DNA of 64,000 nt from Mucilaginibacter terrenus. Its GTDB lineage: Bacteria > Bacteroidota > Bacteroidia > Sphingobacteriales > Sphingobacteriaceae. Within the stretch, counting starts at the first letter, position 1; each line of letters begins with the position of its first letter. The notes below the pieces were generated by a model, which was not told where the DNA came from, made no database searches, and was given only the letters and a program-made list of their open reading frames with translations. Location of the stretch: the NCBI RefSeq assembly GCF_003432065.1, contig NZ_QWDE01000002.1, positions 682,001-746,000 of the forward strand, written 5' to 3'. Below, piece by piece: positions 44,281 through 54,386 of this stretch. Made by a program: the position numbers and the translations under genes.

Positions 44281-46176
44281 TTAAAACTCCGCGTTCTTCG
44301 GGAACCTTGGGAAAGGTATTACATCGCGTATGTTACCCATGCCGGTAACAAATAGTACCAAACGCTCAAACCCTAAACCAAAGCCTGCATGCGGACAAGC
44401 GCCAAACCGGCGGGTGTCCAGGTACCACCAAAGCTCCTCTTTAGGTATGCCCATTTCATCCATACGTTTTTCTAAACGGTCCAGTCGCTCCTCACGTTGC
44501 GATCCGCCCACTATCTCACCAATTCCAGGGAACAATATGTCCATAGCACGTACGGTCTCACGGCCTTGTGCATCCGGCTCGTTCTGGCGCATGTAAAATG
44601 CTTTAATTTCTTTCGGATAATCGGTAAGGATAACCGGCTTTTTAAAATGCTTCTCTACCAGGTAGCGCTCATGTTCCGACTGTAGATCGGTACCCCAACC
44701 CTCCACCCGGTACTGGAACTTCTTTTTCTTGTTAGGCGTCGACTCGCGCAATATCTCAATGGCCTCTGTATAGGTAAGGCGCTCAAAATCGTTATCCAAG
44801 CAAAACTGCAGTTTATCAAGCAGGCTCAGTTCCGAGCGCTCATTTTGCGGCTTTTGTTTCTCTTCATCAGCAAGGCGCTGGTTCAGGAACTCCAGGTCCT
44901 CGCTGTTCTTTTCCAGGGCAACCTTAATAACGTACTTTAGTAAACCTTCTGCAAGGTCCATGTTGTCGTGCAGGTCGTAAAAAGCCATTTCCGGCTCTAT
45001 CATCCAAAATTCTGCAAGGTGGCGTGTAGTATTGGAGTTTTCCGCACGGAAGGTTGGTCCGAATGTATAAATATCGCTTAGTGCCATAGCGCCAAGCTCG
45101 CCTTCCAACTGTCCGGATACAGTAAGGTTGGTAGCACGCCCAAAAAAGTCCTGTGTGTAATCGACGTGACTGGATTTGGATACTCTCAATTCTTTCCTAA
45201 CAAATCTTATGTTATAAAAGCAAAATCCTAAATGCGGGTAGTCGGATAATGTATATTCTCTTGTTAATTTGTATTTGGATATATTTTTATTAACGCTCTC
45301 CAATAGCCAATTGGGAAGATAGACCCCATCTTTTGCATTAGGCACTCCCCAAAAACCGTTTCTTTTTACACTTAAGTAAAATTTCTTAATCAACGGAGAG
45401 AGTCTAACCAATTCAAAGTTATCCGCTAAGATATCTAGAGTGTGTTCATCAGCTACTATCAAACCTTTAAAGTCTATTTTTGACACTTCTAAGCCTAACA
45501 TTTCAGGATTAAGCGCTTTAAGTATAGAATCAATTTCCTTGTATTCGTTAAGTAGATTATGCTCCTTAACAAAGGTGATTAGCTTGTTAAAATATAATTC
45601 TTTAGCAGCTTCAAATTTTTCACTTTTCAATGGTACCTTGCCAAGGTCAAAGTTGGTTACATGGAATGTCTCGCCCGCACCTTCAGCATCAGATGCTGTA
45701 ATTACAGGCGTATGCAGGTATACAAATCCTTTTTCCTGGAAGAATTGGTGAACGGCAAAGGCCAGTGTGTTGCGTACACGGAATATTGCCCCAAAGGTGC
45801 TGGTGCGGAAACGCAGGTGCGCAATCTCGCGCAGGAACTCCAGGCTATGTTTTTTAGGCTGAAGCGGATATTTTTCAGGATCGCTGTCGCCCAGTATTTC
45901 TATTGTTTCGGCAGTAACTTCCACACTTTGGCCCTGGCCTAATGATGGTACCAGTTTACCGGTTATAGCCACAGCAGCACCAACAGTAATGCGCTTAAGT
46001 ACAGCAGGGTCTTCTTTCTCAAAATCAACAACAACCTGTAAGTTGCTATTGGTAGAGCCATCATTTAAAGCAATAAAACGATTGGAGCGGAATGCTCTTA
46101 CCCATCCTTTTACGGTTACATCAATGCCGGTTTCCTGGCTTTGCAGTAGTGCTTTAATTTTTGTGCGTTGGCTCAT
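44281..46176 (-). CDS. asnS: Asparaginyl-tRNA synthetase with a large internal insertion
   Basis: 631 residues, where family members have about 465-485. The N-terminal OB-fold anticodon domain (about 18-100, [18 protein letters not shown]) and the class IIb catalytic core are intact: motif 1 region, [16 protein letters not shown] (165-178), then after the insert [20 protein letters not shown] (341-360), motif 2 [20 protein letters not shown] and motif 3 [12 protein letters not shown]. Residues about 181-338 replace a linker of some ten residues. The frame is open throughout and all synthetase motifs remain, so the enzyme is probably functional. See the separate entry for the insert. Confidence 0.93.
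   Translation of the reverse strand: MSQRTKIKALLQSQETGIDVTVKGWVRAFRSNRFIALNDGSTNSNLQVVVDFEKEDPAVLKRITVGAAVAITGKLVPSLGQGQSVEVTAETIEILGDSDPEKYPLQPKKHSLEFLREIAHLRFRTSTFGAIFRVRNTLAFAVHQFFQEKGFVYLHTPVITASDAEGAGETFHVTNFDLGKVPLKSEKFEAAKELYFNKLITFVKEHNLLNEYKEIDSILKALNPEMLGLEVSKIDFKGLIVADEHTLDILADNFELVRLSPLIKKFYLSVKRNGFWGVPNAKDGVYLPNWLLESVNKNISKYKLTREYTLSDYPHLGFCFYNIRFVRKELRVSKSSHVDYTQDFFGRATNLTVSGQLEGELGAMALSDIYTFGPTFRAENSNTTRHLAEFWMIEPEMAFYDLHDNMDLAEGLLKYVIKVALEKNSEDLEFLNQRLADEEKQKPQNERSELSLLDKLQFCLDNDFERLTYTEAIEILRESTPNKKKKFQYRVEGWGTDLQSEHERYLVEKHFKKPVILTDYPKEIKAFYMRQNEPDAQGRETVRAMDILFPGIGEIVGGSQREERLDRLEKRMDEMGIPKEELWWYLDTRRFGACPHAGFGLGFERLVLFVTGMGNIRDVIPFPRFPKNAEF
45163..45636 (-). other. AT-rich in-frame insertion within asnS
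   Basis: Encodes about 150 extra residues (asnS residues about 181-338). Counting bases over 45181-45660 gives 157 G+C of 480 (about 33%), whereas two 60-bp lines in the flanking asnS sequence give about 47% and 58%. The segment is rich in Lys, Asn, Leu and aromatic residues ([39 protein letters not shown]), looks mostly helical and matches no domain I know. No intein junction residues. Ends are estimated from where family similarity stops. Confidence 0.8.
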
Positions 46177-46196
46177 ATAATATTTCTTTTGAGCGC

Positions 46197-46204
46197 CAAA
46201 AATA
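46197..46204 (-). promoter_or_regulatory. Putative -7 promoter box for asnS
   Basis: Minus strand reads TATTTTTG (TAnnTTTG), 20 nt upstream of the asnS ATG. Confidence 0.35.
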
Positions 46205-46243
46205 CGATAAATTGATGGTTGTCTGAACTTGAATTTGTGGAAA

Positions 46244-46290
46244 TGTCTGAATCAGAATTCACAGTATCGGAGAATTTTCAGAATGTCTGA
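46244..46290 (-). repeat. Dispersed repeat, copy C (inverted)
   Basis: Begins TGTCTGAATCAGAATTC and ends GAATTTTCAGAATGTCTGAA on the plus strand; its complement resembles copies A (28468-28508) and B (46391-46429). It faces copy B at a distance of about 100 bp. It lacks the TAnnTTTG end. Confidence 0.5.
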
Positions 46291-46390
46291 ACTAATTAAA
46301 CTACTACTAGGAGCCGGTATTGTATTAATTTTTAAATTCTTTATTTGATTCAGGCAACTTACCATATGATATAATCCATCCTGTAAATTC

Positions 46391-46429
46391 TCTAATTCTG
46401 AAAATCCTGATCCAGAAATGTAAGTTTGC
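46391..46429 (+). repeat. Dispersed repeat with promoter, copy B (upstream of the EamA gene)
   Basis: Core AATTCTGAAAATCCTGATCC; TTCTG (46396-46400), 20 nt, then TAAGTTTG (46421-46428). Same architecture as copy A before rlmD. Confidence 0.6.
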
Positions 46430-46443
46430 TCCCGCAAACCGTT

Positions 46444-47301
46444 ATGAACCCAAAGCTCAGCCTTGTAATTGGCATTCTGTGTATATCTTTCTCGCCCATC
46501 TTTGTAAAGTTGGCAGGTGTATCGCCCGTCGGACTGGCATTTTACAGGGTGTTTTTTGCATGGATATGCCTGGTGCCTTATTGCATCATCAAAAACAAGC
46601 TCAAGATAGAACGGAAGCAGCTAATAATAGCGGTACTTGCCGGGATAGTATTCGCGTCAGACATTGCAGTGTGGAACATCTCGCTGCTAAAGATCAGCGC
46701 AACCGTATCTACTTTGCTGGCTAACCTTGCGCCTGTTTGGGTTGGCCTGCTGAGTTTTCTCATCTTGCGCAAGCGCTCGGGCTTAATGTTCTGGATGGGT
46801 ACCTTCGTAGCAATTGCGGGTATGGTAGTGCTGGTTGGTTACAATCATATACTTCACCTTGAGTTTAATATCGGTATTGTGCTTGCCCTGCTGGCCAGTT
46901 TTTTTTATGCCACTTATATCATGATCACCAAGAATATAATGGGAGGCATAGATGTGTTTACTTTTATGTTTTACAGCATGCTGAGCTCAGGTATTACCCT
47001 GCTCATCATCAGCGCATTTTTAGGTAACGATCTGGTTCATTTCTCACTTAAAGTATGGTTGTGTTTTGTGGGTATGGGAATCATTTGCCAGTTAATTGGC
47101 TGGCTCACCATAAATTACTCGTTAAGATATCTCGAGTCTACCAAGGTGGCTATTGCATTGTTGAGCCAAACCGTTTTTACCGGCTTACTGGCAGGTGGCT
47201 TGCTCAACGAGCATTTGTCGGCTAACGAGATTATCGGCAGCATCATTGTACTGATTGGAATTGGGATTACGTTTATTAAGCAGCGCACGCTATCTGCGTA
47301 A
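46444..47301 (+). CDS. DMT superfamily (EamA) transporter
   Basis: 285 residues with ten hydrophobic helices in two EamA repeats; e.g. LSLVIGILCISFSPIFVKLA at the N-terminus and GIICQLIGWLTINYSLRYLE in the second repeat. Likely an inner-membrane metabolite exporter; substrate unknown. The ATG at 46444 (MNPKLSLVIG) is chosen over an upstream TTG because the latter overlaps the -7 box at 46421-46428. It is followed by dnaG with its own promoter box. Confidence 0.9.
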   Translation: MNPKLSLVIGILCISFSPIFVKLAGVSPVGLAFYRVFFAWICLVPYCIIKNKLKIERKQLIIAVLAGIVFASDIAVWNISLLKISATVSTLLANLAPVWVGLLSFLILRKRSGLMFWMGTFVAIAGMVVLVGYNHILHLEFNIGIVLALLASFFYATYIMITKNIMGGIDVFTFMFYSMLSSGITLLIISAFLGNDLVHFSLKVWLCFVGMGIICQLIGWLTINYSLRYLESTKVAIALLSQTVFTGLLAGGLLNEHLSANEIIGSIIVLIGIGITFIKQRTLSA

Positions 47302-47348
47302 ACAGATACTTTCCAATATTTTCATATCTTTAAACGAAAGGTATCTCT

Positions 47349-47356
47349 TACTTTTG
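47349..47356 (+). promoter_or_regulatory. Putative -7 promoter box for dnaG
   Basis: TACTTTTG (TAnnTTTG), 22 nt before the dnaG ATG. Confidence 0.4.
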
Positions 47357-47378
47357 TATCCGCCCATTTTCTAACTGA

Positions 47379-49298
47379 ATGATAACGAAGCCCACCATAG
47401 ACCGTATAATGGAAGCCACAGATATTGTGGAGGTGATAGGCGAGTTTGTACAGTTAAAAAAACGTGGTGCTAATTACGTAGGCCTGTCACCCTTCGCCAA
47501 TGAACGGACGCCATCGTTCACGGTATCACCGGCTAAGGGTATCTTCAAAGATTTTTCATCGGGTAAAGGCGGCAGTGCTGTTACCTTTCTGATGGAGCTG
47601 GAAAAGTTTACCTATCCCGAAGCGCTCAAATGGCTGGCAAAAAAATACGGGATTGAAGTAGAAGAGACTGTAGAGAACAAGGAGGACCGCGAAGAAGATA
47701 ACCGCCGCGAGAGCCTCATGATCGTGTCCGGCTATGCCGCTAAGTTCTTTCACGAGAGTTTACTGGATACCGAAGAGGGGCAGAACATTGGCCTTAGTTA
47801 TTTTAAAGAACGTGGGTTCACCAACGAGACCATCAGGAAGTTTGAACTGGGTTACTCGCCGGATCAGTGGGAAGCGTTCAGCGCTCAGGCTGTTAAAGAA
47901 GGCTACCAGGAAGAGTTTTTAGTGGAAAGCGGGCTATCTGTAAAGCGCGACAACGGTAGCCTGTACGACCGTTATCGCGGCCGGGTAATGTTTCCTATAC
48001 ATAGCTTTACAGGGCGCGTTATTGCGTTTGGCGGCCGTACACTCAAGACAGACAAGAACGTACCTAAATACGTTAACTCGCCAGAGTCGGAAATTTACCA
48101 TAAATCAAACATTTTATACGGGCTATACTTTGCAAAGAAAGCCATTAGGGAGCAGGATAACTGCTACCTGGTAGAAGGTTATGCTGATGTATTATCGGTA
48201 CACCAGGCCGGTATAGAGAACGTGGTAGCCTCGTCTGGCACCTCGCTTACTGTTGAACAGGTAAAGCTGATCAGCAGGTTTACCAAGAACATCACTATCC
48301 TTTATGACGGCGACGCGGCGGGTATCAAGGCTTCCCTGCGCGGGCTAGATCTGATTTTGGAAGAAGGCCTCAACGTAAAGGTGGTATTGTTTCCTGATGG
48401 GCACGATCCCGATTCCTATGTGCGGAAGATGGGGACGGCGGCTTTTAAAAAGCACATCGACGAAAAGAAGAAAGACTTTATACTCTTCAAGACCGATATC
48501 CTGCTTAAGGAAGCCGGTAATGACCCTATAAAAAAGGCCGACATCATCCGTGATGTGGTGGAAAGTATTGCCAAGATACCTGATTCTATCAAAGCATCTG
48601 TATTCATTAAAGAATGCAGCCATATTATGCAGATAGATGAGCGCGCGTTGTTGTCTGAACTGAACAAGATGCGGCTGGCGAAGGCTAAAAAAGGGGAGCA
48701 GCAACAGCAGCCGCGCCCGGTACCGGACGAGCCCCAGTTTTTTGACGAACCGCAGGAAAAGAAGATAAAGGAAAGCGACACGCAGGAAAAAGAGATTGTT
48801 CGTTTGCTGCTGTTGTATGGTAACCGGATGATAGATTGGGATGGCATTGCAAATACCTACATAGGGCCGTTCATGATAGCGGAGCTAAGCGATGTAGAGT
48901 TTGACCAACCGGCCTGCAAGCAGTTTGTCGATATATACCGGGAAGAGCTGGAGAAGGGCGTGCTGCCTGAAGAGCAGCAATTTATACATTATCCGGATAA
49001 GGAAATTGTGGACCTTGTGGTGACCTCTATTGCCACTAAATACATGCTGAGCGAGAACTGGTATGAGATGCACAAAATATTAGTGACTGACGAGACGGCT
49101 AATATGAAGGCTACGATCCTGGGCGCTATATTTCACCTTAAAAAGCATAAGGTCGCTAAAATATTGGAAAACTTGCGTGGCGAACTGCAGAAAGCTACCA
49201 GCGATGCTGACCAGGACATACTGCTGAACCAGTACATGCACATGAAAAAGGTAGAAAAGCACATATCCGATTACCTGGGCTCTGTTATCCTAAAATAA
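47379..49298 (+). CDS. dnaG: DNA primase DnaG with a zinc-less N-terminal domain
   Basis: 639 residues. The CHC2-type N-terminal domain is recognisable (NYVGLSPFANERTPSFTVSP, then GIFKDFSSGKGG), but all four zinc ligands of E. coli DnaG are replaced: Cys40 to Ser37, His43 to Ala40, Cys61 to Asp58, Cys64 to Ser61. The RNA polymerase core is normal, with RVMFPIHSFTGRVIAFGGR, the TOPRIM motif EGYADVLSVHQAG and ILYDGDAAGIKAS. The C-terminal third should contact the DnaB helicase. Its stop overlaps the yraN start by one base (TAATG). Confidence 0.95.
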   Translation: MITKPTIDRIMEATDIVEVIGEFVQLKKRGANYVGLSPFANERTPSFTVSPAKGIFKDFSSGKGGSAVTFLMELEKFTYPEALKWLAKKYGIEVEETVENKEDREEDNRRESLMIVSGYAAKFFHESLLDTEEGQNIGLSYFKERGFTNETIRKFELGYSPDQWEAFSAQAVKEGYQEEFLVESGLSVKRDNGSLYDRYRGRVMFPIHSFTGRVIAFGGRTLKTDKNVPKYVNSPESEIYHKSNILYGLYFAKKAIREQDNCYLVEGYADVLSVHQAGIENVVASSGTSLTVEQVKLISRFTKNITILYDGDAAGIKASLRGLDLILEEGLNVKVVLFPDGHDPDSYVRKMGTAAFKKHIDEKKKDFILFKTDILLKEAGNDPIKKADIIRDVVESIAKIPDSIKASVFIKECSHIMQIDERALLSELNKMRLAKAKKGEQQQQPRPVPDEPQFFDEPQEKKIKESDTQEKEIVRLLLLYGNRMIDWDGIANTYIGPFMIAELSDVEFDQPACKQFVDIYREELEKGVLPEEQQFIHYPDKEIVDLVVTSIATKYMLSENWYEMHKILVTDETANMKATILGAIFHLKKHKVAKILENLRGELQKATSDADQDILLNQYMHMKKVEKHISDYLGSVILK

Positions 49299-49666
49299 TG
49301 GCTACCCACAACGACCTTGGCCGCAGGGGAGAAGCCCTTGCCAAAGCACACCTGGAAGCTTCTGGCTACGAGATAATGGATGAGAACTGGACCTTTGGCA
49401 AAGCTGAAGTCGATCTAATAGCTTACAAAGACCGTAACATTATTTTTGTTGAAGTAAAAGCCCGCAGCGGTACCGGCTTTGGCCAACCGGAAGATTTTGT
49501 CGACGCACGCAAGCAGCGACTGCTTGTAGAAGCTGCCGACGAGTACATTTACCTCATGAACCACCAGGGCGAAGTGCGGTTTGATATAATATCCGTACTT
49601 TTCGACCGTAATAACAACTATAAACTTAAACACATTGAAGATGCCTTTTGGCCATCTGCTATATGA
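49298..49666 (+). CDS. yraN: YraN family (UPF0102) nuclease-fold protein
   Basis: 122 residues with the endonuclease-like fold of the family: GRRGEALAKAHLEASGYEI, then WTFGKAEVDLIAYKDRNIIF and VEVKARSGTGFGQPEDFVD (the D-x(n)-E-x-K pattern of a PD-(D/E)XK site: Asp46, then Glu and Lys in VEVKAR). The cellular role of the family is unknown. Translationally coupled to dnaG (TAATG) and to the cyclase gene downstream (ATGA overlap). Confidence 0.92.
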   Translation: MATHNDLGRRGEALAKAHLEASGYEIMDENWTFGKAEVDLIAYKDRNIIFVEVKARSGTGFGQPEDFVDARKQRLLVEAADEYIYLMNHQGEVRFDIISVLFDRNNNYKLKHIEDAFWPSAI

Positions 49667-50736
49667 ACATGAATAAGCGACTACTCTATTTACTGGCCAT
49701 AGCCCTGTTTGCTGCTGGCTGCAATGGCTGCAAAAGCAACAAAAGCGAAGAAGGCCAGGATATAACCATCACCCCCGAAGCGGGAACTACTTACAAGGCA
49801 GGAGATGCGGTAAACATCAGCGTAAAATACCCTGCTGAGGTAAAACCCGATTCTGTTGTATACTTAATGGACGACAAGCGCATTGGCAGTGTCAAGGATT
49901 CATCTGCAGTGCAGCTTAAAACAGATACCCTGGTGCTGGGGGCGCGCGTAATTACCGCCAAGGTTTACCAGTCAGGCAAAAGCCAGGATGTAACAACCAA
50001 TATCGTATTGCTGGCGGCAAAAGCACCTGAAGAGCTGGCCTTTACAGTAGAAAAGGTTTTTCCGCATGATACATCATCTTACACCGAAGGTTTACTTTAC
50101 CAGGATGGTGTGCTTTATGAAAGCGATGGCGGCCGTGTGGCTGAAGGCAGTGGTCAGTCCAGCTTGAGGAAGGTTGACCTTGCTACCGGAAAAGTATTGA
50201 AGAAAGTGGATATCGACCCCACCATCTTTGCGGAAGGGATTGCTATTGTAGGTGATAAAATTATTCAGCTTACGTACACCGAACGAAAAGGATTTGTTTA
50301 CAACAAGAACACCTTTGCGCTGGAAAACACCTTCACCAACAACGTAGGTATAGAAGGATGGGGCTTGTGCTTTGATGGGCAAAAGCTGTATATGGATGAT
50401 AAGACCAACCGTATCTTCTTTTTAGATAAAGATGATTATCATCAGACAGGGTTTATTGACGTTTACGACGACAAAGGTCCGATTAACCAGGTGAACGAGC
50501 TGGAATATATAGACGGCAAGCTATACGCTAATGTATACGAAACAGACGAAATTATTGTAATAGATCCTAAAACCGGGGCGGTTTTACAGCGTGCAGGTAT
50601 GGTAAGCCTTTATCCAAACCGTAACCCGGGCGCCGACTACTTTAATGGCATAGCTTATGACAAAGCAACCGGCCGCATCTTCGTCACCGGTAAAAAATGG
50701 GATAAGCTGTTCCAGGTAAAATTTACTAAGAGATAG
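49663..50736 (+). CDS. Glutaminyl-peptide cyclotransferase (lipoprotein, beta-propeller type)
   Basis: 357 residues; ATG at 49663 overlaps the yraN stop (ATGA), with a second in-frame ATG at 49669. A lipobox (LFAAGC, Cys about 18-20) leads to an Ig-like domain (about 30-120), then a five-bladed glutamine cyclotransferase propeller: FPHDTSSYTEGLLYQDGVLY, ESDGGRVAEGSGQSSLRKVD, EGIAIVGDKIIQLTYTERKG, GIEGWGLCFDGQKLYMDD, NELEYIDGKLYANVYETDEI and GADYFNGIAYDKATGRIFVT. It forms pyroglutamate at protein N-termini, likely in the periplasm. Confidence 0.9.
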   Translation: MNMNKRLLYLLAIALFAAGCNGCKSNKSEEGQDITITPEAGTTYKAGDAVNISVKYPAEVKPDSVVYLMDDKRIGSVKDSSAVQLKTDTLVLGARVITAKVYQSGKSQDVTTNIVLLAAKAPEELAFTVEKVFPHDTSSYTEGLLYQDGVLYESDGGRVAEGSGQSSLRKVDLATGKVLKKVDIDPTIFAEGIAIVGDKIIQLTYTERKGFVYNKNTFALENTFTNNVGIEGWGLCFDGQKLYMDDKTNRIFFLDKDDYHQTGFIDVYDDKGPINQVNELEYIDGKLYANVYETDEIIVIDPKTGAVLQRAGMVSLYPNRNPGADYFNGIAYDKATGRIFVTGKKWDKLFQVKFTKR

Positions 50737-50748
50737 CCCCGGGGCAGA

Positions 50749-51618
50749 TCACAGGTCCAGTCCCGGGCGGTCTTCCATCGGGATCTCTATTTCTTTAGGA
50801 GCAGGTTTATAAGGATTGATCCACCATTTAGGGTCATAGATGATTACAGCTATTGCCATAAGCAAGTATATCGCGCTGGCAGCAGTCCATGCGTTTAGTA
50901 TGTCGTGCTCCTGTCCTGTTCCTAGCCTGCCTTCAAAAAAAGCTTCGGGAAAGTTAACTGCTGCGTGTGCAACGGCTAAAACAAACACGTTACCATTTAC
51001 ATGATGCCAAAAACGTGTAAGAATTATTGATAATGCCAGGCACGCCATTAGGAAAGGAATAACAACGCGGTACCCTGATAATAATACAGGTAAATGCCAT
51101 ATTGCCCAAATAGCAAAAACAATCAGCGTTGCTTTTGCGGGTGTGCTGTCCTTAATTAAGCGGGGTAACAGCCATCCGCGCCAGCCAAGCTCTTCGCCAA
51201 TGCCTATCAAGAGTACTGCGCCTAACAGATGCAGTACCAGTAACAACGGGCTGCTGGCGGTTATCAGTACTATGATACTCGGGAAGCTGGAACCTGCGAT
51301 GATAAACGAAATCATTGTTACAACAAAGCCGCCGGATAGGAGCGCCAGCCACCAAATAATGTGCTCAGTATCGGGCAAAACTTTCTTTAGCAAGGCCCTA
51401 AGCTCACCGTTTTCATTATCAGCGCTGGTTACAATTACAGCTGCAAGTGCAGGTGCGAATACTACGAATATTTTGGAAAGGTAATTTAACCCGATTTCTG
51501 ATCCTTCCAGTGCTTTGTTCAGTACATAGAGCTTCAGCGGCAACCCAACAAGGTAGCTTATAGCAAAGGTGAGCACAACAAATGCGGCTACAGGATACTT
51601 ATTTATAGCGGACTTCAC
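50749..51618 (-). CDS. CPBP family intramembrane glutamic protease
   Basis: 289 residues with about eight hydrophobic helices. The family motif 1 EExxxR is present in GIGEELGWRGWLLPRL; motif 2 is AIWHLPVLLSG (Trp-His-Leu-Pro) and motif 3 HxxxN is AVAHAAVNFPEAFF. These are the glutamate, histidine and asparagine residues of CAAX-type proteases. Substrate unknown. Convergent with the cyclase gene (12-nt gap). Confidence 0.88.
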   Translation of the reverse strand: MKSAINKYPVAAFVVLTFAISYLVGLPLKLYVLNKALEGSEIGLNYLSKIFVVFAPALAAVIVTSADNENGELRALLKKVLPDTEHIIWWLALLSGGFVVTMISFIIAGSSFPSIIVLITASSPLLLVLHLLGAVLLIGIGEELGWRGWLLPRLIKDSTPAKATLIVFAIWAIWHLPVLLSGYRVVIPFLMACLALSIILTRFWHHVNGNVFVLAVAHAAVNFPEAFFEGRLGTGQEHDILNAWTAASAIYLLMAIAVIIYDPKWWINPYKPAPKEIEIPMEDRPGLDL

Positions 51619-51673
51619 TTAGGGAAATTACGCCGTAAAGGTATTAATTGTTTGCAATTGTTAGAGTTGTTGT

Positions 51674-51790
51674 TCAGGTAACTTTGTTGTGCTTATTACG
51701 GTATTCAGTTGGGGATAAACCCGTTATCTTTTTAAAATTGTTACGGAACGCTTTGGTATTAGGGCATGTGTCCGCCGGCAATCCTGTCAG
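51674..51790 (-). pseudogene. Remnant of an AraC-family regulator (C-terminal HTH end)
   Basis: On the minus strand the last 25-30 codons before the stop at 51674 read TKAFRNNFKKITGLSPTEYR, the standard end of an AraC/XylS helix-turn-helix. Upstream the similarity breaks off and the palindrome arm CCTCGCAATGACG (51791-51803) abuts it directly. No other AraC sequence remains up to pgi, so the N-terminal coding part has been lost, apparently with the insertion of the GIY-YIG patch. Confidence 0.6.
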
Positions 51791-51803
51791 CGTCATTGCG
51801 AGG
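51791..51803. repeat. Truncated arm of the long palindrome family
   Basis: CGTCATTGCGAGG is identical to the first 13 bp of the arms at 52190, 52353 and 52517. It marks the left edge of the GIY-YIG patch, next to the AraC remnant. Confidence 0.75.
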
Positions 51804-51859
51804 TTAGATAGTTGAACATAAAATTTATTTATAATTCGGAAACGTTTATAACTTGATGC

Positions 51860-52165
51860 ATGGTTTTTCAACGCGGAGGTCACGTTTATATATTAGCTAA
51901 TAAATACAATTCGGTGCTGTATATTGGTGTCACTTCAGAACTTATCAGCCGAGTATGGCAGCACAAGAACAAGTCAAATCCCGGTAGTTTTACATCAAAG
52001 TACAATTGTAATAAGTTAGTTTACTATGCAGGCTTTAACCACATAGAAGAAGCGATTGCCGAAGAAAAGCGACTAAAAGGGAGTAACCGCGAGTACAAGC
52101 GAAGGCTCATATCTGAATTCAATTCCGAGTGGAAAGATCTTTATCAGGGCTTAATTGATGAGTAA
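51860..52165 (+). CDS. Single-domain GIY-YIG nuclease
   Basis: 101 residues. GIY-YIG equivalents are VYI (9-11) and YIG (21-23), with Arg31 in SRVWQHK, the NKLVYY strand and the helical EEAIAEEKRLKGSNREYKR region carrying the expected catalytic Glu. This is the small URI/YhbQ-like type with no extra DNA-binding domain. It is flanked at 57 bp on the left by a truncated palindrome arm and at 24 bp on the right by three full palindromes. Neighbouring genes are unrelated. Role in moving or maintaining the repeats is an inference. Confidence 0.88.
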   Translation: MVFQRGGHVYILANKYNSVLYIGVTSELISRVWQHKNKSNPGSFTSKYNCNKLVYYAGFNHIEEAIAEEKRLKGSNREYKRRLISEFNSEWKDLYQGLIDE

Positions 52166-52189
52166 GAGTTCGTCAAAAACAACAAACCG

Positions 52190-52288
52190 CGTCATTGCGA
52201 GGTACGAAGCAATCTCCAAACTATTCATAGCACATATTCATACGCGAACTTTCCTAGCGGTGAGATTGCTTCGTACCTCGCAATGACG
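52190..52288. repeat. Long palindrome, unit 1
   Basis: 27-bp arms (52190-52216 and 52262-52288), beginning CGTCATTGCGAGGTACGAAG, perfectly complementary, around a 45-bp centre. Confidence 0.92.
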
Positions 52289-52352
52289 TAGAGAGTACAC
52301 AAGCTTAATAAAGGGTATACAGAGTCCTTGTCAATTGCAGCTTCGACAAACT

Positions 52353-52451
52353 CGTCATTGCGAGGAACGAAGCAGTCTCCCAACTATTCATAGCACACAT
52401 CTATACGCGAACTCTCCTGGGGGTGAGATTGCTTCGTTCCTCGCAGTGACG
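52353..52451. repeat. Long palindrome, unit 2
   Basis: Arms 52353-52379 and 52425-52451 with few mismatches (AACGAAG / CTTCGTT core; GCAGTC versus GAGATT). Same 99-bp length as unit 1, starting 163 bp after it. Confidence 0.9.
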
Positions 52452-52516
52452 CAGAGAGTTACACGAGCTTAATAAAGAGTGTTCAGCGTCCTCGTCAACT
52501 GCAGCTGCGACAAAGT

Positions 52517-52614
52517 CGTCATTGCGAGGTGCGAAGCAATCTCCGAACTATGATAGCAAACATCCATACATGTCCATTTCTGACGGTGAGATTGCTTCGT
52601 TCCTCGCAATGACG
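52517..52614. repeat. Long palindrome, unit 3
   Basis: Arms 52517-52543 and 52588-52614, 98 bp overall, starting 164 bp after unit 2. The arms differ at a few positions (GGTGCGAAG versus CTTCGTTCC). Confidence 0.9.
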
Positions 52615-52687
52615 TAAAGGGATTATAGCAATGCTTAGTTAATATGTACAAACCTGTCAAATCGCATACCGCGTGATCCTGATAGGA

Positions 52688-54364
<1,677 letters not shown>

Positions 54365-54386
54365 TTAATTTACCCGAGTAAATTAA
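54365..54386. promoter_or_regulatory. Palindrome upstream of pgi (candidate operator)
   Basis: Arms TTAATTTAC and GTAAATTAA around CCGA, perfect. A second, looser TTTACAC / GTGTAAA pair lies at 54426-54449. Both share the TTTAC half-site. Confidence 0.45.

Larger units (their letters stand above)
52190..52614. repeat. Tandem array of three palindrome units filling the GIY-YIG to pgi gap
   Basis: Period 163-164 bp: a 98-99 bp palindrome plus a similar linker of about 65 bp (both linkers contain GCTTAATAAAG and a GCAGCT-x-CGACAAA stretch). It occupies most of the 522-bp gene-free stretch 52166-52687; the remaining 73 bp before pgi show nothing. Confidence 0.88.

Noticed and set aside
45163..45636. 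Intein in AsnRS
   Set aside because: No Cys/Ser at the start, no His-Asn at the end, no splicing or homing endonuclease motifs.
52190..52614. CRISPR array
   Set aside because: Repeats are 99-bp palindromes, only three of them, and the linkers are similar to one another rather than unique; no cas genes.
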